The position numbers and the translations under genes were made by a program. The notes beneath the pieces are model-generated. The model did not search any database. It was not told the origin of the DNA and worked only from the letters and a program-made list of their open reading frames with translations. Shown piece by piece: positions 17,056 to 24,856 of a stretch of 64,000 bases of DNA. This DNA is from Lysobacteraceae bacterium NML03-0222 (GTDB lineage Bacteria; Pseudomonadota; Gammaproteobacteria; Xanthomonadales; Xanthomonadaceae), in contig NWQM01000009.1 of NCBI GenBank assembly GCA_002798195.1, forward strand, positions 1-64,000. The letters run 5' to 3'. The first letter of the stretch is position 1. Every line of letters begins with the position of its first letter.

Positions 17056-18182
17056 ATCCGCTGCTGCGTCTCATCGCGGGCTTTGTGCAACGCTTGCTGC
17101 GCACGCTGGACTTGCCCCTGCTTGCGGCATTGTGCGGCCTGATGCTGGCAAGTCTGGCGGTGCTCTCCAGCGTGGGTGGAGACAGTGCTCGGCTGGTGAT
17201 TTCGCAGGGCGCACGCTTTGCGGTGGGGATCGCCGCGATGTGGGCGATTTCACGCATCAGGCCACAAACCTTGCGTGATGTTTCGCTCTGGATTTATCTC
17301 GCCTCGCTGCTGCCCTTGGTGGCAGTGTTGCTGATTGGCACCGGCAAGCATGGCAACCACTGGATTAACCTCGGCGTGTTCTATTTCCAGCCTTCGGAGC
17401 TGTTCAAACTGTGTCTGCCGATGATGCTGGCCTGGTATTTGGATCGCTCCATCTTGCCGCCGCGCATCGGCAACATCCTGATTGCCGGCATGATTATCGC
17501 TCTGCCATTTGGCCTGATTTTGTTGCAGCCGGACTTTGGCACTGCGGTGCTGGTCGCTGCCAGCGGCGTGTTCGCCCTGTATCTGGCCGGCATGGCCTGG
17601 GGCTGGTTTGTGACCGCAGGTGCCTTGGGCATGCTGGGCTATGGTCTTGCCAAATTCGCGCCGATTGAGTGGTTCTTTATGCTGCGTCCCTACCAGCAAA
17701 GCCGCATCCTGACCTTCCGCGACCCGGCCAATGACCCGCTGGGCGATGGCTGGAACATCATCCAGTCGCAAATCGCCATCGGCTCCGGCGGCTGGGGCGG
17801 CAAGGGCTGGGGCGGCAGCAGCCAGTCACAACTGAACTACCTGCCCGAATACACCACCGACTTTGCCTTCTCGGTGCTGGCCGAGGAGTTTGGCTGGCTG
17901 GGCGTAGTGACCGTGCTGGCGCTGTATCTGTTCGTGATTGGCCGCTGCCTGTGGATTGCCATCGGCGCACGCGATGGCTATTCACGCATTGTGGCCGGTA
18001 CTTTCGGCCTGTCGCTGTTTGTGTATGTGCTGGTCAATGGCGGCATGATTTCCGGCCTGTTGCCGGTGGTGGGTGTGCCGATGCCCTTGATTTCCTTTGG
18101 CGGCACCTCTGCCGTGGCACTCCTGGCCGGCATGGGGCTGGTGATGTCGGCCGGCGCGCACGGCAAAAAGCGCCCCGGTTGA
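17052..18182 (+). CDS. rodA: Peptidoglycan glycosyltransferase RodA (SEDS family)
   Basis: RodA polymerises lipid II into glycan strands together with PBP2. The 376-aa protein has about ten membrane segments and SEDS signatures: GNHWINLGVFYFQPSE, ILLQPDFGTAVLV (with the essential Asp), GDGWNIIQSQIAIGSGGWGG and the C-terminal PLISFGGTSAVALLAGMGL. It closes the mreBCD-mrdA-rodA operon, overlapping mrdA by ATGA. Confidence 0.97.
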   Translation: MNPLLRLIAGFVQRLLRTLDLPLLAALCGLMLASLAVLSSVGGDSARLVISQGARFAVGIAAMWAISRIRPQTLRDVSLWIYLASLLPLVAVLLIGTGKHGNHWINLGVFYFQPSELFKLCLPMMLAWYLDRSILPPRIGNILIAGMIIALPFGLILLQPDFGTAVLVAASGVFALYLAGMAWGWFVTAGALGMLGYGLAKFAPIEWFFMLRPYQQSRILTFRDPANDPLGDGWNIIQSQIAIGSGGWGGKGWGGSSQSQLNYLPEYTTDFAFSVLAEEFGWLGVVTVLALYLFVIGRCLWIAIGARDGYSRIVAGTFGLSLFVYVLVNGGMISGLLPVVGVPMPLISFGGTSAVALLAGMGLVMSAGAHGKKRPG

Positions 18183-18248
18183 AGCGGAGCGCAATGGTTG
18201 GGGCTGTAGCCCGAGGCAGCGGTTTGATGCGAGTTGGATGAAGGTCGT

Positions 18249-18578
18249 TCAGTCTTGCAAATGCAGCAAACCGCGACGGCGCAGCAGTATTTCCACCAGG
18301 ATGGTCAGGAATGGCGGGATGGCGGCAAAAATCGCCAGCAACACTGCCCATAGCGGCCAGCGCAGTTTGCCCCAGGCGATTATCGTGACCACGAGATAGG
18401 CGAGGAACGCCGCGCCGTGCAGGCGGCCAAACAGCCAGACACCGCTATCGGTGGTCTGGCTGCCGTATTTGAGCCACATGCCAATCAACAGCCCGGCCCA
18501 GGTCAGGGCTTCAATCAAGGCAATGGCACGGAACAGTTTGCCGATGGGGGCAAGTGGTTTTGGCATCATGGCAGTCAT
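18249..18578 (-). CDS. DUF3817-family membrane protein
   Basis: The 109-aa protein has three hydrophobic segments and the DUF3817 pattern: FRAIALIEALTWAGLLIGMWLK, the conserved GRLHGAAFLAYLVV and a basic tail. The family has no known function. It overlaps the grxB stop by 4 bp (ATGA), so the two genes are co-transcribed, and it ends 66 bp past the convergent rodA. Confidence 0.85.
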   Translation of the reverse strand: MTAMMPKPLAPIGKLFRAIALIEALTWAGLLIGMWLKYGSQTTDSGVWLFGRLHGAAFLAYLVVTIIAWGKLRWPLWAVLLAIFAAIPPFLTILVEILLRRRGLLHLQD

Positions 18579-19213
18579 TGTGCTTGGGCAGAGAAATCAT
18601 CCAGGCCGCTGCGCTCAAGCAGGGCGTTGTACCAGGTGGCCAGCGCAGGCGGCAGGCGAACATCCTTGACGATGCTGAGCATCACCAGCAGTGGGAAAAG
18701 GCGAATATCACTCTCGCCAAACTCGGAATCAGGCGCTGGAATCATGGCGTCGAGCTCGGCCAGCAAGGGCGCGAGTTCGGCCAGCAGCTCAGGGGTAGCG
18801 GCAAGCAGCGTCTCCAGGTCACCAAAGGCGCGGATTTCCCGCTCGATATAAGCTGCGCGGGCTTCGGGCGTGGCAAGTTCCGCAAAATCGCCACGGGTGA
18901 TGCGTGGCACGGCCAGACGGAAAATCAGGCCGCTGGCACGTTCGCTCCAGGCGTCAATCTCGGGGCGCTCGGCTGTGGTCAGGATCGGCGGAGCAAACTG
19001 GGCATCCAGATAACGCACGATATCCATGCTCTCGGGCATGGCACTGCCATCGGCCTTTTGCAGAATGGGCACTTTTTTGCGCCCCACCAAGCGGGTAGGT
19101 GTTTCCACATCGTTTTCCAGCACTACCTGCACCGGCAAGTCGAGCTTTTTCAGGCCGCGCAGCAAAAGGACGCGCAGGCAGAATGGGCAGTGTTGGTAGA
19201 TATAGAGTTTCAT
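18575..19213 (-). CDS. grxB: Glutaredoxin 2
   Basis: GrxB is a GST-like glutaredoxin that reduces disulfides and mixed glutathione disulfides. The CPFC active site lies at Cys9-Cys12, followed by the glutathione-binding KKVPILQKADGSAMPES segment and an all-helical C-terminal half. At 212 aa it matches the family. It is the first gene of a two-gene unit with the DUF3817 protein and lies 30 bp after the pilU stop on the same strand. Confidence 0.93.
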   Translation of the reverse strand: MKLYIYQHCPFCLRVLLLRGLKKLDLPVQVVLENDVETPTRLVGRKKVPILQKADGSAMPESMDIVRYLDAQFAPPILTTAERPEIDAWSERASGLIFRLAVPRITRGDFAELATPEARAAYIEREIRAFGDLETLLAATPELLAELAPLLAELDAMIPAPDSEFGESDIRLFPLLVMLSIVKDVRLPPALATWYNALLERSGLDDFSAQAQ

Positions 19214-19243
19214 GGCTTACCCGCTTGGAAATAAGCGGCCATT

Positions 19244-20434
19244 TTATGCTGCCTGTGAGGTGTCTTCTTCGGCGTCGGTGTCCTTGGTCTCTTCCACCAT
19301 CGACAGCGCGCTGCCGCCTTCGCTGTCTGCGCCGCGCTGGCTTTTGAGCTTGATGTTGAGGCGCAGCTCATTGGCAGAATCGGCATTGCGGATGGCTTCT
19401 TCATAAGAGATAAGCCCGGCTTCGTACAGGTTGAACAGCTCGCCGTCGAAGGTGCGCATGCCAAGTTCTGCGGACTTTTTCATGATGCCCTTGAGCGAAT
19501 GGAAATCACCCTTGAAGATGCGTTCGGACACCGTGGGCGTGTTGAGCAGGATTTCCACGGCGGCCACCCGGCCTTGACCGTCTGCACGGCGAATCAGGCG
19601 CTGCGAAACAATCGCCTTGAGATTGGCGGATAAGTCCATCAACAGCTGTGCGCGGCGCTCCTCGGGAAAGAAGTTGATGATGCGCTCGAAGGTCTGACTG
19701 GCGCTGTTGGCGTGCAGGGTGCTGAGACACAGGTGCCCGGTTTCGGCAAAGGAGATGGCATGTTCCATGGTTTCGGCATCGCGGATTTCGCCAATCAAGA
19801 TCACGTCCGGTGCCTGCCGCAGGGTGTTCTTCAGCGCGTTGTGCCAGTTATGCGTGTCCACACCCACTTCGCGGTGGGTAATCAGTGATTTCTTCGAGAC
19901 ATGCGCATATTCCACCGGGTCTTCCACGGTGATGATATGCCCGCCGCTATTGCGGTTGCGGTGGTCAATCATCGCTGCAAGCGAGGTGGACTTGCCCGAG
20001 CCGGTTCCGCCGACCATCAGCACCAGGCCGCGCTTTTCCATCACCACGTCTTTCAGGATGGGGGGCAGGCGCATGGCATCAAAGTCCGGGATTTCTGCCG
20101 CGATGGTACGCAGCACCATGCCCACATAGCCCTGCTGCATGAACACATTGACCCGAAAACGCGACAGCCCCGGCACATGAATGGCGAAATTGCACTCCAG
20201 CTCGCGGGCAAACTCCTCGCGCTGTTTGTCATTCATCAGCGAATCGGCAAGACAGGCAGTGACCTCGCCATGCAGCTTGGTGCTGTGCAGTGGCAGCATA
20301 TTGCCGTGGACTTTCAGGCTGGGTGGAAAATCATGCGCAATGAATAAGTCCGAGCCACCTTTTTTGGTCATGGTGGCCAGCAGGCTGTGCATCAGGTTGC
20401 GGGCTTGTTCCGGGGTAGGCAGTTGCATGGACAT
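19244..20434 (-). CDS. pilU: Type IV pilus retraction ATPase PilU
   Basis: PilU is the accessory hexameric motor that helps PilT depolymerise type IV pili. The N-terminal PAS-like domain is followed by Walker A GGTGSGKST (142-150), the Asp box, Walker B DVILIGEIRDAETM and a His box. Its 396-aa length and acidic C-terminal tail (EETKDTDAEEDT) separate PilU from the shorter PilT. No pilT or other pilus gene is nearby; these could lie elsewhere. Confidence 0.92.
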   Translation of the reverse strand: MSMQLPTPEQARNLMHSLLATMTKKGGSDLFIAHDFPPSLKVHGNMLPLHSTKLHGEVTACLADSLMNDKQREEFARELECNFAIHVPGLSRFRVNVFMQQGYVGMVLRTIAAEIPDFDAMRLPPILKDVVMEKRGLVLMVGGTGSGKSTSLAAMIDHRNRNSGGHIITVEDPVEYAHVSKKSLITHREVGVDTHNWHNALKNTLRQAPDVILIGEIRDAETMEHAISFAETGHLCLSTLHANSASQTFERIINFFPEERRAQLLMDLSANLKAIVSQRLIRRADGQGRVAAVEILLNTPTVSERIFKGDFHSLKGIMKKSAELGMRTFDGELFNLYEAGLISYEEAIRNADSANELRLNIKLKSQRGADSEGGSALSMVEETKDTDAEEDTSQAA

Positions 20435-20618
20435 ATATGAATAGGCAGGAAGACCCGTTTTTTAAGCAAACTTCATGCCATCGTCTGCAGACAGGTATCC
20501 CGTTGTTTTACAGAGCGTTGCTTTACACTCCAGTAAGATGGGCAAGTCAGTTTTGTGACAAATTTCGCGCTTTTGTTCGACCCTGATGTCACCCCCTATC
20601 CCTGATGGAGCTTGAAAA

Positions 20619-21212
20619 ATGACCACATTGAGCAATGAACTTCTTTCGCAACTGCCCGCCGGTGCCGTACAACAAGTGGCCAGCCAATTGGGTGTTGATG
20701 CCAATCAGGCACAGTCGGCCATCGGCATGGCGCTGCCACTGTTGATGGGGGCACTGGGCAAAAACGCCAGTCAGCCACAAGGTGCCGAAGCCTTGTTTGG
20801 CGCCTTGAGCCGCGACCACAGCACTTCTGGCGGTATCAATGACCTGTTGGCCGCAGTGCTGGGCGGTGGCAACAGCCGCCAGACCAATGGCGCCGGGATT
20901 CTCGGGCATATTTTCGGCGGTAATACCCGTCAGGTTGAGCAGGGGCTGGGACAGGCCACCGGCCTTGGCGGCGACAAGGCCGGCATGCTGATGAAAATCC
21001 TTGCCCCGATTGTCATGGCCTGGCTGGCCAAGCGCTTGCTGAGTGGCGGGCAAGCCAACAATGCCAATGCGCTCGGCACCGCACTTAGCGGCGAAGCCAG
21101 AGCTGCACAGCAATCGGGTATCGGCGGCCTGCTGGGCTCGATGCTTGACCAGGATGGTGATGGTCAGCTTGGACTGTCTGATGTGATGAAAGTGCTGGGC
21201 GGCAAACGCTGA
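20619..21212 (+). CDS. DUF937 (YidB-like) protein with an EF-hand loop
   Basis: The first 150 residues match DUF937 proteins: helical, rich in Gly, Ala and Gln, with VDANQAQSAIGMALPLLMGAL and GGINDLLAAVLGGG. Near the C-terminus residues 177-188 spell an EF-hand loop, DQDGDGQLGLSD, with acidic ligands at positions 1, 3, 5 and 12, so calcium binding is plausible. There is no signal peptide. The role of the family is unknown. A strong terminator follows the stop. Confidence 0.8.
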   Translation: MTTLSNELLSQLPAGAVQQVASQLGVDANQAQSAIGMALPLLMGALGKNASQPQGAEALFGALSRDHSTSGGINDLLAAVLGGGNSRQTNGAGILGHIFGGNTRQVEQGLGQATGLGGDKAGMLMKILAPIVMAWLAKRLLSGGQANNANALGTALSGEARAAQQSGIGGLLGSMLDQDGDGQLGLSDVMKVLGGKR

Positions 21213-21234
21213 TTTGCCACCTATTTCACCCCAC

Positions 21235-21258
21235 AAAGGCGGCCTTTGGGCCGCCTTT
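21235..21258 (+). terminator. Intrinsic terminator after the DUF937 gene
   Basis: AAAGGCGGCC (21235-21244) and GGCCGCCTTT (21249-21258) form a perfect 10-bp stem with a 4-base loop, followed by GTTATT. It lies 23 bp past the stop codon. Confidence 0.8.
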
Positions 21259-21290
21259 GTTATTGTGGCGGCCAGTCATTGGAGCAGCTC

Positions 21291-21644
21291 ATGCGCGCAC
21301 GAATCTATAAGCCCGATGCCAAGCGCAGTCGCCGCCTTCGCAAAAAGCTGCGTTTGGGCGAATTTCAGGAGCTGGGCTTTTCATGCCCGGTGACACTGGT
21401 TGAAACGTTGAGTGAAGAAGCCAACGATGCCTTTCTTGACCGTTTTCTTGCCGAAGCCATTGAGGCCAATAATCTCGCCTTTGGCGGCGGCTGGGACTAC
21501 AACTACATCGTGCGCTGGGAATACCGCGAAAGCGTCAGCGAGGAATTGCGGCAAAAAGTCATCGACTGGCTCTGTGCGCAACCGGAAATCAAGGACGTAC
21601 ACCCCTCGCCCCTGACCGATGCCTGGCATGGGCATGATGAGTAG
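21291..21644 (+). CDS. yggL: YggL-family (DUF469) 50S-associated protein
   Basis: The 117-aa protein reads KRSRRLRKKLRLGEFQELGF at the start and later GFxC-type, NLAFGGGWDYN and DWLCAQPEIKDVHPSPLTDAW segments, the DUF469 signature. YggL homologues bind the 50S subunit. I start it at the ATG at 21291, preceded by GGAG; the frame is open 45 bases further into the preceding terminator. A bidirectional terminator separates it from the convergent ahcY. Confidence 0.88.
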   Translation: MRARIYKPDAKRSRRLRKKLRLGEFQELGFSCPVTLVETLSEEANDAFLDRFLAEAIEANNLAFGGGWDYNYIVRWEYRESVSEELRQKVIDWLCAQPEIKDVHPSPLTDAWHGHDE

Positions 21645-21671
21645 TGAGAGCTGCCAGTAGGGACGCTAACA

Positions 21672-21698
21672 AAAACGGGCGCTTGGGGCGCCCGTTTT
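21672..21698. terminator. Bidirectional terminator between yggL and ahcY
   Basis: AAAACGGGCGC (21672-21682) and GCGCCCGTTTT (21688-21698) form a perfect 11-bp stem with a 5-base loop, an A tract on one side and a T tract on the other. It can stop transcripts from both convergent genes. Confidence 0.85.
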
Positions 21699-21726
21699 GT
21701 TTCTCGCTTGAAGCTGCCGCTACTAC

Positions 21727-23163
21727 TCAGTAGCGGTAATGTTCCGGCTTGTAAGGGCCGTCCACCGACACGCCGAGGTAGTCGGCTTGCGCTTGCGTCA
21801 GGCGGGTGAGTTTGACGCCAATTTTTTCCAGATGCAGGCGGGCGACTTCTTCGTCCAGCTTCTTCGGCAGGATGTACACCTTGGCCTCGTAGTGCGCCTT
21901 GTTGGCCCACAGCTCGATCTGCGCCAGGGTCTGGTTGGCAAAGCTGTTGCTCATCACGAAGCTCGGATGCCCGGTGGCGCAGCCCAGGTTCACCAGACGG
22001 CCTTCGGCCAGCAGGAAGATGCTGTGGCCATCGGCAAAGGTGAACTTGTCCACCTGCGGTTTGATATTGGTCTTGACCGCGCCCGAGGCATACAGCGCAT
22101 CGACCTGGATTTCATTGTCGAAGTGGCCGATGTTGCAGACGATGGCCTGATCCTTCATGCCCTGCATATGTGCCAGGGTGATGATGTCCTTGTTGCCGGT
22201 GGTGGTGACATAGATATCGCCGATGCCGAGGGTGTCCTCGACGGTCTTGACCTCGAAGCCTTCCATCGCCGCTTGCAGGGCGCAGATCGGGTCGATTTCG
22301 GTGACGATGACGCGCGCGCCATAGGCGCGCAGCGAGTGCGCCGAGCCCTTGCCGACATCGCCGTAGCCGCAGACCACGGCGACTTTGCCGGCCAGCATCA
22401 CGTCCATGGCGCGCTTGAGGCCATCGGCCAGCGATTCGCGGCAGCCGTAGAGGTTGTCGAACTTGCTCTTGGTCACCGAGTCGTTGACGTTGATCGCTGG
22501 CACCAGCAGCTTGCCGGCTTCGGCCAGTTGGTACAGGCGGTGCACGCCGGTGGTGGTTTCTTCGGAAACGCCCTTCCACTCGGCCACCACCTGGCTCCAC
22601 CAGCCGGGGCGCTCGCTGGCAACACGCTTGAGCAAATTCTTGATGACCTGCTCTTCGTGGTTGGCCGAAGCGGTATTCACCCAGTCGCTGCCTTGCTCCA
22701 GCTCGTAGCCTTTGTGGATCAGCAAGGTGACATCGCCGCCATCATCGACCACCAGTTGCGGGCCGAGGAAGCCGCCCTTGCCATCGGGGAAGGACAGCGC
22801 ATCCAAGGTGCAGTCCCAGTATTCCTCCAGGGTTTCGCCTTTCCAGGCAAATACCGGTGTGCCGGTGGCGGCGATTGCGGCGGCGGCGTGGTCTTGGGTC
22901 GAGAAGATATTGCAGCTGGCCCAGCGCAGGTCGGCGCCGATGTCCTTGAGCGTTTCGATCAGCACCGCGGTCTGGATGGTCATATGCAGCGAGCCGGTGA
23001 CGCGCACGCCCTTCAGCGGGGCTTGCGGTGCGTACTTGCGGCGGATCGACATCAGGCCGGGCATTTCGTGCTCGGCGATGTCGATCTCCTTGCGGCCCCA
23101 GTCGGCCAAGCGGATGTCGGCAACGCGGTAGGCGTTATTGGGCGCAGCAGCGGGTGCATTCAT
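21727..23163 (-). CDS. ahcY: Adenosylhomocysteinase
   Basis: AhcY hydrolyses S-adenosylhomocysteine to adenosine and homocysteine, removing the inhibitor left by methyl transfer. The 478-aa protein shows the NAD-binding VVCGYGDVGKGSA motif, the substrate Cys/Asn region VNDSVTKSKFDNLYGCRES and the canonical C-terminal KPEHYRY. The start at 23163 (MNAPAAAPNNAYRV) is fixed by GGAG eight bases upstream; the frame is open further but runs through the riboswitch. It is controlled by an upstream SAH riboswitch. Confidence 0.97.
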   Translation of the reverse strand: MNAPAAAPNNAYRVADIRLADWGRKEIDIAEHEMPGLMSIRRKYAPQAPLKGVRVTGSLHMTIQTAVLIETLKDIGADLRWASCNIFSTQDHAAAAIAATGTPVFAWKGETLEEYWDCTLDALSFPDGKGGFLGPQLVVDDGGDVTLLIHKGYELEQGSDWVNTASANHEEQVIKNLLKRVASERPGWWSQVVAEWKGVSEETTTGVHRLYQLAEAGKLLVPAINVNDSVTKSKFDNLYGCRESLADGLKRAMDVMLAGKVAVVCGYGDVGKGSAHSLRAYGARVIVTEIDPICALQAAMEGFEVKTVEDTLGIGDIYVTTTGNKDIITLAHMQGMKDQAIVCNIGHFDNEIQVDALYASGAVKTNIKPQVDKFTFADGHSIFLLAEGRLVNLGCATGHPSFVMSNSFANQTLAQIELWANKAHYEAKVYILPKKLDEEVARLHLEKIGVKLTRLTQAQADYLGVSVDGPYKPEHYRY

Positions 23164-23169
23164 GGCGTA

Positions 23170-23198
23170 CTCCGTGAAGTCAGATGGAAAGTTCACGG
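23170..23198 (-). promoter_or_regulatory. Hairpin overlapping the ahcY ribosome-binding site
   Basis: CCGTGAA and TTCACGG pair perfectly over 7 bp across a 13-base loop (23172-23198). The 3' arm on the transcript runs into the GGAG of ahcY (minus strand, 23170-23173), so folding can mask the ribosome-binding site. It lies 3' of the riboswitch aptamer and is a reasonable expression platform. Confidence 0.55.
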
Positions 23199-23221
23199 GC
23201 GCCGTTATGTCGGATGTGAGA

Positions 23222-23272
23222 AAACGCGCCGAGCCTGGTGGATGAATCCATCGCAGCGCCCCTCGGCCGGGC
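23222..23272 (-). ncRNA. S-adenosylhomocysteine (SAH) riboswitch aptamer
   Basis: Read on the minus strand, the leader has GCCGAGGGGCGCTGCGA at the 5' side and CCAGGCTCGGCGCG at the 3' side. GCCGAG pairs with CTCGGC to form P1, the GGGGCGCTGC core and CCAGGCTCGG match the SAH riboswitch consensus, and a small ATGGAT/ATCCA hairpin lies between. It sits about 60 bases upstream of ahcY, whose product destroys SAH. The known class turns expression on when SAH accumulates. Confidence 0.85.
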
Positions 23273-23285
23273 GATATTGTATCGC
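23271..23285 (-). promoter_or_regulatory. Probable -10 element of ahcY inside a small palindrome
   Basis: TACAAT on the minus strand (23276-23281) is a good -10 just upstream of the aptamer. It lies within GCGATA-TTG-TATCGC, a perfect 6-bp inverted repeat. No convincing -35 is seen. The palindrome could be an operator. Confidence 0.4.
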
Positions 23286-23509
23286 CTGTATTGCTGGATG
23301 CGCGCTGCTTGCGCCAGGCCAAAGCAGTTCTCTGGCAGAGGGTGCAGCTGCATGTGATGCAGGCCAATCAGGCCAAGAGGCGAGGCTGGAGATGCGGGTC
23401 AATGGTGACAGTGAGCTGAACCTGAGCGGTCGGTACAACAAAACATTTACACAGTATCAGCCGCTTTGCGATTTTCTTGATGTGTTTAGGTCACAGGCGA
23501 GGGCGCGTG

Positions 23510-24751
23510 ATGTCGAAGCACATGTTTTCTCTGTCTGCATGCCTGTTATTGGCGGCATGTGGCGGCAAGCGTGACGAAGTGAGCAGTCAACCATCCCCTG
23601 CACAACCGGCTGCAGCTACGGCAGTGCCTGCAGCAGCTGACCCGCCGGGTCAGCCAAATGCGACGCAAAGCGCGGCGCTGGCACTGATTGGTGAGCCAGT
23701 GCCGGAATTTCCGCTGATTCCCGCCATCGTGGTGCCGGATATTGTCGGTGTGCTGCCGGCACAGCAGGCATTCGAGCAGGCAATGACGAGGGCCTTTGAT
23801 CAAATTGGTCAGGTGCCGGGCATCAGCGTCACGCCGGCGCGTTGTGAGGGAGGGCGCTTCGTTGCCAATAGCGGTGGCATTACCCGCGTCCATGAGGATG
23901 GGCAGGTGTATCGCAATGCTGAAAATGGCGTATTCCGCATCAACCCCGATGGCAGCGGCTATGCCAATACCGATACCGCTGTGGTGCGTGTGGATGCGTC
24001 GGGCGAAATCCATATCAATGGTCAGGCCGAGGCTGATGGCAGCCGTGCCACGGTACGCATCAAGCCCGATGGTTCGGGGCATTACAACGGTCGCCACGGC
24101 AGCATTCGCCTGGACGGGCAAGGCGGTGGGCATTGGAGCGGCGATATCGGTATGGTGCGGGTGGAAAAAGATGGCTCCGGTTTCTGGAATGGTGCAGAAG
24201 GCACGGTGCGTGTTGCGGCCGATGGTTCGGGTTTGTGGAATGGCAAGCATGGCACGTTGCGCAACGATGGTGATGGCTACGGCATGTGGAGCAAGTATCC
24301 GGGCAAGCGCATCCCGATGGCGCCGTTACCGCTGGTACCGCCGGCCGGCCGTTTCCCGGCGCAAGAAGGCTTCCGGCTACCGGGGACGCCCTGTGGTTTT
24401 GTGATTACCTTGCAAGATGCGGTGCTGTTTGATTTTGATAAATCCGAGATCCGTGCCGATGCCGCGCAAGTGCTGGATGCCTTGGGGCAGGCGTTGGCCG
24501 GTATCTCGCTGCAAGATATGGAAGTGCGTGGTCATACCGACAGCAAAGGCAGTGATGACTATAACCAGAGCTTGTCCGAGCGCCGCGCCAATGCGGTGGC
24601 AGCGGCGTTGCGGCAGCGCGGCGTCACGGCACAGATGAGTGCGCGGGGTCTGGGCGAGCGCGAGCCGGTAGCCGCCAATCAAATCAACGGCCAGGACAAT
24701 CCCTCTGGGCGGCAGCTCAACCGACGCGTGGAAATTTTCGTGCGAACCTGA
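23510..24751 (+). CDS. OmpA-family lipoprotein with a tandem 17-residue repeat domain
   Basis: The 413-aa precursor has a lipoprotein signal ending LLLAAC with Cys17; Gly at +2 points to the outer membrane. A low-complexity Pro/Ala linker (about 25-60) follows. Residues 125-260 hold eight copies of a roughly 17-residue unit of the form VRxxxDGSGxWNGxxG. The C-terminal OmpA domain (about 300-413) has VLFDFDKSEIRADA, the peptidoglycan-binding GHTDSKGSDDYNQSLSERRA and LNRRVEIFVR. It is presumably anchored in the outer membrane, binds peptidoglycan and displays the repeat domain in the periplasm. The ATG at 23510 is chosen because the lipobox then sits correctly. Confidence 0.88.
   Translation: MSKHMFSLSACLLLAACGGKRDEVSSQPSPAQPAAATAVPAAADPPGQPNATQSAALALIGEPVPEFPLIPAIVVPDIVGVLPAQQAFEQAMTRAFDQIGQVPGISVTPARCEGGRFVANSGGITRVHEDGQVYRNAENGVFRINPDGSGYANTDTAVVRVDASGEIHINGQAEADGSRATVRIKPDGSGHYNGRHGSIRLDGQGGGHWSGDIGMVRVEKDGSGFWNGAEGTVRVAADGSGLWNGKHGTLRNDGDGYGMWSKYPGKRIPMAPLPLVPPAGRFPAQEGFRLPGTPCGFVITLQDAVLFDFDKSEIRADAAQVLDALGQALAGISLQDMEVRGHTDSKGSDDYNQSLSERRANAVAAALRQRGVTAQMSARGLGEREPVAANQINGQDNPSGRQLNRRVEIFVRT
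23882..24289 (+). repeat. Eight-copy 17-residue repeat region within the OmpA-family lipoprotein
   Basis: Units start at residues 125, 142, 159, 182, 199, 216, 233 and 250. The spacing is exactly 17 except for one 6-residue insertion after the third unit. Each has an Arg near the start, DG(S/Q)G in the middle and an aromatic-Asn/Ser-Gly (YNG, WSG, WNG) before a final Gly. The DNA copies have diverged, so this is a protein-level repeat. Confidence 0.8.
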
Positions 24752-24800
24752 TGCTTCAGGGTTGAGAGCAATGGCAGGCTGTTTGTAAAGAATCGGGATG

Positions 24801-24831
24801 AAAAAACGGCGCGGGGTATGCCTCGCGCCGT
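24801..24831 (-). terminator. Intrinsic terminator after hmgA
   Basis: ACGGCGCG (24806-24813) and CGCGCCGT (24824-24831) form a perfect 8-bp stem. On the minus strand it is followed by TTTTTT (24801-24806). It lies just past the hmgA stop and may also serve the lipoprotein gene from the other side. Confidence 0.75.
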
Positions 24832-24856
24832 CTTGGTGGGTCGCTTCAATAGGCCG

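Noticed and set aside
21739..23574. Open frame antisense to ahcY
   Set aside because: It would run through the riboswitch and ahcY; no ribosome-binding site or domain.
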